64,000 nt of DNA, from assembly GCF_000381345.1 (NCBI RefSeq), contig NZ_KB906409.1, forward strand, positions 1-64,000. The letters are read 5' to 3'. Position 1 is the stretch's first letter, and every line of letters starts with the position of its first letter. Shown here one piece after another: positions 46,316-53,343 of the stretch. The notes below the pieces were generated by a model. That model saw nothing but the letters and a program-made list of their open reading frames with translations, did no database searches and was not told where the DNA came from. This DNA comes from Deinococcus apachensis DSM 19763 (GTDB lineage Bacteria; Deinococcota; Deinococci; Deinococcales; Deinococcaceae). A program made the translations under genes and the position numbers.

Positions 46316-47404
46316 TCACCTCAGGGGTGAGAGGGAGATGCTGGTGAAAATGTTGGGCGGTGTGACAGTGGTGCCCGGGACATCCGCGCCGTACGTGCCG
46401 ACCAGGTCCCCGGCATTCACCCGCCCGTCCCCGTTCAGGTCCTTCCAGGCATAGAGCCGGTACTTTGCATTCTCCTGGAGGTCGTCCAGACGGTACGCCG
46501 CGCTCGTCCCGGATGCCGTGATCGTTGTCGTGCGCTTGCTGGCCGCGTCGCACTCGTCGCCCTTCATCACGCACACCGCGACCACCGTGCCCTTCAGGTC
46601 CACGTTCGCATGGAGTTTACCGGACACGTACAGAGCGTCGCTCGCGCTCGTCGTGGGCTTTTCCCCCAGCCGCACGGTGAACTCCAACACGTCACCGACC
46701 GTATTCGAGCGCCGGAAATCACTGGTCATCGACCGCTCGTAATTGCTGGGGTTGCGCGCCCCGATCAGCACCGTCTGCGGGGCGCCGTTCTCGGGCAGGT
46801 ACCGCGCCGTCACCCTGTACCGGCCAATCGGGATGTCCCGCAGTTGCGAGCCCACCAGGAAGCCCCTGATCACCTTGCCCTTACTCCCGTCGATGATCGG
46901 CCCAACCGGGGTGAGGGTGACCTCCACGCGGCCCAGGTCGAAGCCGGGGGCGTTCACCGCGCCGAACATCCACAACGTTCCGCCGTAGGATCCGCCGTCG
47001 GGCCTCCTGCCCGTGAGTTTCCAGGTGAAGTCGCGCACCGCGCCTGTCCGGGTGGCGAACTCGGAGCGGTCGTTGGGGACGAGCTGAAACTGGTAGACCG
47101 TGCCGTGGTACCCGCGGCTGAGGCGGGCGCCACCGCGCCAGGTGCCGATCTCGTTTCTCGGCAGGGTGATCGTGTAGCGGCCCTGCTTGTTCGTGGTGCC
47201 GACGGCGTTCATGTTGTAGTACAGGGTGTTGTCGGCATAGACCTCGGCACCCTCGACCGGCTGCCCGGCGGAGTTGCGAACGACGCCGGTCATGGTGTAG
47301 GGGACAGGTTTGCCGGAAGTGTTGCCCGCCTGGCTCGCGCCCCCAGCGAGCAGCGAGGCGAGCAGAAGGCCAGCTTTCGTCGCGTTCATTTTCTTCGTGT
47401 TCAT
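46316..47404 (-). CDS. Secreted protein: carboxypeptidase-regulatory-like plus Ca-loop domain
   Basis: The 362-residue protein has a signal peptide (AGLLLASLLAGGASQA), then a carboxypeptidase-regulatory-like beta sandwich (TMTGVVRNSAGQPVEGAEVYADN, NKQGRYTITLPRNE), a middle beta domain (DVLEFTVRLGEK end), and a C-terminal domain with VDLKGTVVAVCVMKGDEC and the calcium-type loop WKDLNGDGRVNAGDLVGTY. The last domain is the same as those in 22609-24030. Its N-terminal two thirds are closely related to the lipoprotein 48473-49258. The ATG at 47404 has AAGGAG upstream. No SARP-type repeats were found before it. Confidence 0.75.
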   Translation of the reverse strand: MNTKKMNATKAGLLLASLLAGGASQAGNTSGKPVPYTMTGVVRNSAGQPVEGAEVYADNTLYYNMNAVGTTNKQGRYTITLPRNEIGTWRGGARLSRGYHGTVYQFQLVPNDRSEFATRTGAVRDFTWKLTGRRPDGGSYGGTLWMFGAVNAPGFDLGRVEVTLTPVGPIIDGSKGKVIRGFLVGSQLRDIPIGRYRVTARYLPENGAPQTVLIGARNPSNYERSMTSDFRRSNTVGDVLEFTVRLGEKPTTSASDALYVSGKLHANVDLKGTVVAVCVMKGDECDAASKRTTTITASGTSAAYRLDDLQENAKYRLYAWKDLNGDGRVNAGDLVGTYGADVPGTTVTPPNIFTSISLSPLR

Positions 47405-47860
47405 GGTGATTTCTCCTTCGTCTGCACAGTCAGTAAGGAGGCGATGTCGCCGCGCGCTGTCCGCAGGGAACGAGGCACCTCAATCTGGTTCCGCAGGCTG
47501 GCCCGTGCTCCCGGATACTGGGCGAGGGGCCCGCGGCGGGATGCATGTTCAGCTCGCCCAGCAGGGCCGCAGTCGTCCTGAGGAACGCTTCCGCATGCCG
47601 GGTCGGGAAGAAGGCTGGACAAGGCCACGTCCTCAGGCTTCTGCGCCTCCACGGTCTCGATGCTGGCCCGCGTGCCGAGGTGCCACACATCAGAGGTGAG
47701 GCGCGGCCGGGCAGGGGAGACGGCGGGAGTCAAGGTCAGGACGAGGGGCAGTGCCGGGGTCGCCCCGGGAAGCGGGAGCGCTGTCGGCGTGAGGCGAAGG
47801 AACCCTGGGGCTCCACCCTGGTCGTGTCCCCCGGCTGACACCCCGCGGCCCGTGCCCAAT
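47405..47860 (-). other. Region without a convincing gene
   Basis: Minus-strand frames are open (for example the stretch DVWHLGTRASIETVEAQKPE near 47650) but switch frame and match nothing I know. This may be an old pseudogene. The AAGGAG ribosome site of the 47404 gene is at its edge. Confidence 0.4.
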
Positions 47861-48055
47861 TCAGGGCCTCAGGCACTCGGTGTACATGAATTCGAGGAGG
47901 TCGTCGGCGCTGGTGAAGTACCGCCGCTCGCCCTGCGTGCCCTCCCGGGCCGAGGCGCGCCACACGGAGCCCTCGCGGCTCTCCTCGTGCCAGACGCGCA
48001 GGACGTAGATTCGCGGTCGCGGCTCCCGGTGCTCGGGGTTGATGTCCTGTTTCAT
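47861..48055 (-). CDS. Small conserved protein C, 64 aa
   Basis: The third member of the 64-65-aa family: RIYVLRVWHEES, WRASAREG, GERRYFTSADDLLEFMYTECL. I prefer ATG 48055, with GGAGG four bases upstream, over a GTG at 48067. It lies downstream of the lipoprotein 48473-49258 on the same strand and may be expressed from the same SARP-type promoter. Function unknown. Confidence 0.75.
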   Translation of the reverse strand: MKQDINPEHREPRPRIYVLRVWHEESREGSVWRASAREGTQGERRYFTSADDLLEFMYTECLRP

Positions 48056-48189
48056 ACGCGCCTCCACTTCGGGGCTCTTCCACAGGCACCCGCGGCCCCC
48101 GGACCCACCCCAGCTCCGAGGCAGGGGCCTTCCGGCACCCGCGCCCCTCCCCGGGTTCGTTTCTCCGGGGGGCTCGACCCTCTGGCCTG

Positions 48190-48472
48190 ATGCCGAGTCG
48201 GGCTGACACCTTCGGCGTCACGGTCGTGCCGGGCTGGCCGCCGCTGGACATGCCGATCAGGCCGCCCCTGCTTACCGCGCCGTCGCCCTTCACGTCCTTC
48301 CACAGCGGGTGGAGGGCTGCCCCACTCTCAGGTTGTCCAGCAAGTCGGGCGTGCCAACAGTCATCTCGCGCCCGGCAGGCTCGCCGTTCATCACGCAAGC
48401 GACCACGGCAGTGCCCTGCACGTCCGCCCTGGTGCGGATTTCGCCCGGGATCTGGCCCATGCCTCCCCAGGG
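48190..48472 (-). pseudogene. Decayed Ca-loop domain once fused to the 48473-49258 lipoprotein
   Basis: Directly after the stop of the lipoprotein, in the same frame, the minus strand encodes RADVQGTAVVACVMNGEP and LLDNLRVGQ, which match VDLKGTVVAVCVMKGDEC and LDDLQENA in the paralogue 46316-47404. After a frame change comes WKDVKGDGAVSRGGLIGMSS and QPGTTVTP, matching WKDLNGDGRVNAGDLVGTY and PGTTVTPP. An in-frame TAA, deletions and a frameshift have removed this domain from the protein. Confidence 0.75.
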
Positions 48473-49258
48473 TTACTCCCCGGCGCCGAGCTTGATGGTG
48501 AACTGCATGGCGTTCCCAAGGGTGTTGGTGCGCTCGAAGTCCGCCGTCATGGAGGGGGCGTACGTGGTGGGTCGGCGCTCCGCGATCAGCACCGGCTGGG
48601 GCGGGCCGTCCTCGGGGAGGTAGCGGGCGGTCACCCGGTAGCGGCCAATCGGAAGGTCCCTGACCTGCGAGCCGTCCAGGAACGCCTGGATCGTCTTGCC
48701 CGCGCTGCCGTCGATGATCGGCCCGTCCGGTTCCAGGGTCACCTGGACGCGGCTGAGGTCGAAGCCGGGGGCATCCACCGCCCCGTACATCCACAGCGAG
48801 CCGCCGTAGAACTGGCCCTCGGGTGTCTTGCCGGTGAGCTTCCAGGTGAAGTTGCGGACGGCCCCCTTCTCGGCGGTGAACTCCGCGCGGTCGTCGGGGA
48901 CGAGCACGAACTGGTAGTTCACCCCGTGGTACTCGCGGTGCAGGATCGCCCCGCCCCGCCAGGTGCCCAGCTCGTTGCGAGGGAGGGCAATGCGGTAGTG
49001 CCCCTGGGCGTCCGTGGTGCCGGTCTCGTTCATGTTGTAGCGCAGCGTGTTGTCCGCGTAGACCTCCACGTCCGGGACCGGCTGGTCATGCTCGCTCTTC
49101 ACGGTGCCCGTCATCGTGTACGGCCCGGCCTGGCCGGGGTCGCTCGTTCCCGTGTCGCCCGGTGGCATCCCCCCTGGTGTGGAGCCCACGTTCGCACCCC
49201 CACACGCGCTCAGAACCGCGACCAGCATCGCCACGCCCAACAGCCTCATGTTTCGCAT
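48473..49258 (-). CDS. Lipoprotein with carboxypeptidase-regulatory-like domain
   Basis: The 261-residue product has a lipobox signal peptide (VAMLVAVLSACGGA). A carboxypeptidase-regulatory-like beta sandwich (TMTGTVKSEHDQPVPDVEVYADN, DAQGHYRIALPRNE) and a second beta domain follow, ending in FTIKLGAGE. It aligns along its whole length with 46316-47404 but stops before the calcium-loop domain, remnants of which are still readable downstream. It probably sits on the cell surface and may bind carbohydrate or protein. A SARP-type promoter lies upstream; it is divergent from the FN3 lipoprotein gene. Confidence 0.75.
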   Translation of the reverse strand: MRNMRLLGVAMLVAVLSACGGANVGSTPGGMPPGDTGTSDPGQAGPYTMTGTVKSEHDQPVPDVEVYADNTLRYNMNETGTTDAQGHYRIALPRNELGTWRGGAILHREYHGVNYQFVLVPDDRAEFTAEKGAVRNFTWKLTGKTPEGQFYGGSLWMYGAVDAPGFDLSRVQVTLEPDGPIIDGSAGKTIQAFLDGSQVRDLPIGRYRVTARYLPEDGPPQPVLIAERRPTTYAPSMTADFERTNTLGNAMQFTIKLGAGE

Positions 49259-49314
49259 CCTCAGCCTCTTTCCGCAGTCAGGCCCACCCGGGACCGCCGC
49301 GTTGAAGTGACGGC

Positions 49315-49346
49315 ACCGTAGGCGCCACGGGATGTCACGGGCATGT
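49315..49346 (-). promoter_or_regulatory. SARP-type operator/promoter for the lipoprotein gene at 49258
   Basis: On the minus strand: ACATGCC (49346-49340) and ACATCCC (49335-49329), then 8 bp to TACGGT (49320-49315). Confidence 0.7.
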
Positions 49347-49458
49347 CATCCTCTGCCTTCTGCCCTGCCCGCAGGTTATGGGCCGGAAGACGGCGCCCGG
49401 CGCACCCTTTCTCATTGCAGGCCGGGTGAAGCCTCCGTCGCCGTGCCCGCTGGGACCG

Positions 49459-49490
49459 CCATCGGCTGGCCATCCGACCTGTCGTACCTT
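49459..49490 (+). promoter_or_regulatory. SARP-type operator/promoter for the FN3 lipoprotein gene at 49509
   Basis: CCATCGG (49459-49465) and CCATCCG (49470-49476), 8 bp, then TACCTT (49485-49490). Confidence 0.7.
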
Positions 49491-49508
49491 GCCCCCCGAA
49501 AGGAAGGG

Positions 49509-50870
49509 ATGAACATGCATCAACGAGGAATGGTCGGACTGCTGTTGCTGACGGGTGTGCTGGCGAGCTGCGGGGGCGGAGGTGCGGCGCCGGGGCAGGC
49601 CCCCGCCAACCCCACGACCTTCACCGCGGCCGCCAGGGGCAGTACCCAGGTGCAACTCGACTGGAGTGGCGTGGAGGCGGGAGCGCACGTGGTTCTGGAG
49701 CGCAAGTTCAACAACGGGGCCTACGCCACGCTGAAGGACAACCTCACCACGACGACCTGGCTGGACCAGAACCTGACGCCCAACACGACGTACACCTACC
49801 GCATCAAGGCCGTAAATGCGGCGGGGTCGAGCAGTGGTCTGGAAAAGAGCGCCACCACCGCCGTTCCCGGCGACCCCGACTTCACCCTGAGCGCCACGCC
49901 CAACACCCTGAGCCTGGGGCCGGGCCAGAGCGGGACCACGACGCTGGGAATCACCCGGCCCGCCAACCCCGACGGTGACGTCACCTTGGCGCTGGAGGGC
50001 GGCATGGCGGGCACCGGCGCGGACAGGATCGCGGGCGCCTTCACCTCGGGCACGGACGGGAACGGCACCCTCAGGCTCACGGTCGGCGCGAATGTCCCCG
50101 TCGGAACCTACGACCTCACCGTGAAGGGCACGAACGGCAGTGTCACCAAGACCGCGAACGTGCGCGTCGTGGTGGAGAAGTGGCTGCTGGTGGACGACGA
50201 CCGCAGCGGCAACAACTGGCCCACCAGCAATCCCGCGCCCGACTCGGACGGCGACAAGTTTATGCGCGCCGCGATGGGGGGCAAGGTCTTCGACGTGACG
50301 GTCGTGCCCTACAGCGCGAGCGGGCAGGAAAAGGACGAGCCGGACGGTCCCAGCGTTGAGGTGATGAAGAAGTACAGCGGCGTGGTGTGGTACACCGGGG
50401 ACACCATCGTCAGCCCCGTCACCCACGACGACGTGGCGAATCTTCAGGGCTACCTCAACACGGCAAATCGCAAGGTCGTGCTGTTCTCGCCAGGGTTCAT
50501 CCGCACCTCCGCCACGAACGGTTCGACCCTGGCGGAGCCCGGTGAGGCGGTCCAGACGTTCTTCAAGGACTATGCGGGAGTGGACAAGGTGGCGTACGCG
50601 GGGCTCATCGACGGGAGTTACACCGTCACCGGCCAGGCGAATACGGTCACGCAGGGCCTGAGCCTCACCCTGACGAGGGGGGCCAACCGGGCTGACCTGG
50701 CCCCGGGGCAGGGAACCCAGACATTGCTGACGGCCGGGAGCGCCGTGGTGGCGACGGTCAGGGCGGGTGTGGGTACGGCGACCTCGTCAAGGCTGACCCT
50801 GCTGGGCCTCCCCACCGGCAAGCTGACGCAAAACGACACGGCCAGCCTGCTTGGGAAACTGATGCCGTAA
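49509..50870 (+). CDS. Fibronectin-III lipoprotein 1
   Basis: The 453-residue protein has a lipobox (LLLLTGVLASCGGG), one fibronectin type III domain (about residues 32-120: VQLDWSGVEAGAHVVLERK, NTTYTYRIKAVNAAGSSSG), a bacterial Ig-like domain (about 123-220), and a C-terminal alpha/beta domain beginning LLVDDDRSGNN and KYSGVVWYTGD. The last part resembles the class-I-amidotransferase-like fold seen in some surface proteins (LVDDD, then V-x-W-Y-T-G), without a visible catalytic Cys. It aligns end to end with 60670-62049. AGGAAGG precedes the ATG; an ATG two codons downstream is an alternative. A strong terminator follows. Confidence 0.8.
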   Translation: MNMHQRGMVGLLLLTGVLASCGGGGAAPGQAPANPTTFTAAARGSTQVQLDWSGVEAGAHVVLERKFNNGAYATLKDNLTTTTWLDQNLTPNTTYTYRIKAVNAAGSSSGLEKSATTAVPGDPDFTLSATPNTLSLGPGQSGTTTLGITRPANPDGDVTLALEGGMAGTGADRIAGAFTSGTDGNGTLRLTVGANVPVGTYDLTVKGTNGSVTKTANVRVVVEKWLLVDDDRSGNNWPTSNPAPDSDGDKFMRAAMGGKVFDVTVVPYSASGQEKDEPDGPSVEVMKKYSGVVWYTGDTIVSPVTHDDVANLQGYLNTANRKVVLFSPGFIRTSATNGSTLAEPGEAVQTFFKDYAGVDKVAYAGLIDGSYTVTGQANTVTQGLSLTLTRGANRADLAPGQGTQTLLTAGSAVVATVRAGVGTATSSRLTLLGLPTGKLTQNDTASLLGKLMP

Positions 50871-50889
50871 GGGGCCGGGGACGTTTGGG

Positions 50890-50913
50890 GGCCAGCGTGC
50901 GGAAGCGCTGGCC
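50890..50913 (+). terminator. Rho-independent terminator after FN3 lipoprotein 1
   Basis: An 8-bp stem (GGCCAGCG / CGCTGGCC) with an 8-nt loop, followed by TTTCTGCT, 19 bp after the stop codon. Confidence 0.75.
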
Positions 50914-50936
50914 TTTCTGCTGTCATCCCCGGTGAG

Positions 50937-51884
50937 TTACGGCATGCCTCGCATGCGCCACACGCCCGCGTCAGGCACGAAACCCAGGCGCCGGTTCACG
51001 CGCAGCATGCCCGCGCTACGCGAATCGTTGTCCGTCCGCATCGCCACGCCCCCTTCCTGCCGGGCCGCCCGTGCCGACAGGGCCTTGAGCGCGGCCGCGA
51101 GGCCCCGCCCACGCACGTCCCTCGCGACGCCCGTTCCCCACACCATCACCACGCCGTCCTCGCGCGGGGAACGCACGAGTGTGAAGCCGACCGGGCGCTC
51201 GCCCAGCAGGGCGATGAGCGAAGCCGTGCCGGAGGTAAAGGGGCTGCGCGCCACAGCCCGACCGAACACCTCGAACGGCTCGGGCGCGCGGTTCCCGGAG
51301 GTGGGTTCGTCAAGCATCACCGACGTCGTCAGGACGTGCAGGGCCTGGGTGCCGTACTGTTCCAGCCATGTGCGAGCGGGACAAAACGTGTCCCCTCCCG
51401 CTCAAGGCGCTCGACGTGCGCGGCGAAGGGGGAAAACGAGAATTTGTCCAGGCGCAGCGTCGACTCGAACGAGTGGGATGCGACCCGCAGGCCCCGACGT
51501 TCCGCCCACGCCCGGCTGCGCTCGTCGTTGTCCAGAACGCGTGCCTCGACGCCGACGGGACGCATCCTCTCCAACTGGGGCGCCAGGGCATCCCGTAACC
51601 TGCGGGCAACGCCCTGACCGCGCCGTGCCTCATCCACGATCAGGTGGATACCGTACCAGCCTGGCAGGTGCTGCGAGGTGGGCTACAGGGTCACCGCACC
51701 GACGAGGTCGTCCCCGTCGAGGGCGAGGGTCCGCACGAGCAGCAGCCGGGGATCAAGCGTTCCCTCCGCGTGCAAGAAGCGGTCGAGTGGGATGGGCCGG
51801 TGGTAGCCCTGGTTGAACAACGAGAGAAAGCGGGTGGCATCCTCCGGACGGTAGGACCTCAGGGCGGGGCGTTGCGTACGGCAT
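50937..51884 (-). pseudogene. Tandem-GNAT acetyltransferase, broken by a stop and frameshifts
   Basis: On the minus strand from ATG 51884 the pieces RSYRPEDATRFLSLFNQGYH, LLLVRTLALDGDDLVGAVTL, a TAG, then IVDEARRGQGVARRL form a first GNAT domain; a frame change near 51360 leads to LEQYGTQALHVL and a second GNAT domain (GTGVARDVRGRGLAAALKAL, NRRLGFVPDAGVWRM) ending at 50937. Two GNAT folds in one chain recall mycothiol-synthase-like enzymes. A frame change near the start is also needed. The gene is not functional as it stands. Confidence 0.75.
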
Positions 51885-52180
51885 CGTACCGGTCAGGCCC
51901 GCAGCACCGCGCAGTACACAGCACGGAGGGCTGGTCAGGCTTGTGGGCGGCGCGCAGTTCCACCTCGCCCTCGCCCCATGTCCCCGGCAGGGCGACTTGT
52001 TTCTTGATATGCCTGCGATTCAGGACAACCCAGATGGCGGCGGGATGGCGGAGCAGGAGGCGTGGACCCGCCCCCGGTCAGCCTGACAAGAGCGTGTCAA
52101 GCGCGTCCTGGCCGGGGAAGCGCCTGGACCGGGGTGAACTGGCCGTGTCACCGGGTGATCGGGCGAGTGCGGCGCGGGTG
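51885..52180 (+). other. Intergenic region upstream of the protease promoter
   Basis: No recognisable gene. A short minus-strand open stretch (LNRRHIKKQVALPGTWGEGE near 51950-52030) could be an old coding remnant but matches nothing I know. Confidence 0.35.
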
Positions 52181-52212
52181 ACATCGGGTTGACACCGTCC
52201 GCCGCCTACCGT
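52181..52212 (+). promoter_or_regulatory. SARP-type operator/promoter for the protease gene at 52302
   Basis: ACATCGG (52181-52187) and ACACCGT (52192-52198), 8 bp, then TACCGT (52207-52212). Confidence 0.7.
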
Positions 52213-52301
52213 GTCGCCTGAAGGGCTGGTCATCCCGCCCGGTGCTTCCCCGGCGCCGGGGAGTCCGGGGCCGATGCCGCCGCCCTGAAGGAGAAATCCG
52301 T

Positions 52302-53207
52302 ATGCTCAACGAACAGCTTCGCCGTCCACCCCTCGCCCTGCCCGGCGTTCCCGTGACCTACGTGGCGCTGACGCTGCTCCTCGCCTGGAGCTTCCAGGCC
52401 GCCGCCATCTCCTCCGGCCTCGATATGATGCATCTCGACGAGGCGCCGCCCACCCTGTGGCTCCTCCTGATCGGGATGAGCTTCAGCCCGGCCCTTGCGG
52501 GGGTCGCCACGCAACTCCTGCACCACCGCTCGCTGCGCGGCATGGGCTGGCGAATCCGGTCGTGGCGGCACCTCGGCCTGGGTGTGCTTGCCGCCTTCGG
52601 GATCGTGACGGCGGGGCAACTGCTCGCGCTCGCGCTGGGCGCCACGACCTTCGACGCCACGGTGGCGACGGGGCACGCGGCTGCATTCCTGGGCGGAAGC
52701 TGGGCGCCGGGCTGGTTCCTCGTGCCGCTGTACGCGCTCCTGGCGAGCCTGGCCTACACCCTGCCGATGGCGCTGTTCGCGGTGGGCGAGGAGCTGGGAT
52801 GGAGCGGCGTGCTCATCCCCAGCCTCGCTCGGCGCTTCCCCTACCCCGTGACCTGCCTGGTGTACGGCGCGGTGTGGTGCTCGTTTCACCTGCCGCTCGT
52901 GCTGTTCGCCCACTATGGCCTGGACATGCCGCTATGGTACGCCGTGCCGGGCACGCTCGTCTCCATGGTGCTCATGGCCTTCCCGGTGGCGTGGCTGCGC
53001 CTGCGCTCGGGCAGCGTGTGGCCGGGCGTGGTGTTCCACGGCATGCTCAATGCGGCTGGTTTCTACGTCTACACCGAGGTGTTTCAGCCCGGCAGCTCGG
53101 CTTCCGGCGTCCTCGTCCGGGGTGAGGGAGGACTGGCGGCCATCGCGGTCTGCGTGGTGGTGGCGTCGCTCCTCGTTCGCCGCTCCGGGCGAGGAGCCTT
53201 GCTTTGA
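52302..53207 (+). CDS. CPBP/CAAX-type intramembrane metalloprotease
   Basis: The 301-residue polytopic protein has about seven hydrophobic segments and the CPBP (Abi) motifs: GEELGWSGVLIPSL (Glu-Glu pair), WCSFHLPLVL (His) and FHGMLNA (His). In this family these residues form the glutamate/histidine active site of a type II CAAX-prenyl-endopeptidase-like enzyme inside the membrane. Bacterial members often serve in bacteriocin self-immunity, peptide maturation or signalling. AAGGAG lies before the ATG at 52302. It is the only integral membrane enzyme under a SARP-type promoter here. Substrate unknown. Confidence 0.8.
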   Translation: MLNEQLRRPPLALPGVPVTYVALTLLLAWSFQAAAISSGLDMMHLDEAPPTLWLLLIGMSFSPALAGVATQLLHHRSLRGMGWRIRSWRHLGLGVLAAFGIVTAGQLLALALGATTFDATVATGHAAAFLGGSWAPGWFLVPLYALLASLAYTLPMALFAVGEELGWSGVLIPSLARRFPYPVTCLVYGAVWCSFHLPLVLFAHYGLDMPLWYAVPGTLVSMVLMAFPVAWLRLRSGSVWPGVVFHGMLNAAGFYVYTEVFQPGSSASGVLVRGEGGLAAIAVCVVVASLLVRRSGRGALL

Positions 53208-53343
53208 CGGGTGCGCGGCGAACGTTGACAGGAAGAGGCGGGATGAAACGATCTGATTGAGGACCTTGAGCGGCGCGGGGAGGGCGATGGACAAGCCTTT
53301 TCCGCGCCTTGCGCCGTTGCCACCTTTGCTACCTTGAAGCTGG

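Noticed and set aside
47405..47480. A CATCC-type operator before the 46316-47404 gene
   Set aside because: GACATCG near 47440 has no partner 11 bp upstream and the spacing to a possible -10 is wrong.
3607..51700. Recoding of stop codons, because four frames (ISL3 TGA 3607, SUKH TAG 5074, IS4-like TAG 10556, GNAT TAG near 51685) continue after a stop
   Set aside because: All four are transposase or decaying genes with other damage or truncation; no intact gene uses internal stops, so ordinary pseudogenisation explains them.
40390..53343. SARP-type repeats in front of the regulator genes themselves
   Set aside because: At 40433, 43998 and 53344 the -10 is clear, but no repeated heptamers occur at the 11-bp/8-bp positions; autoregulation through these sites is not supported by the sequence.
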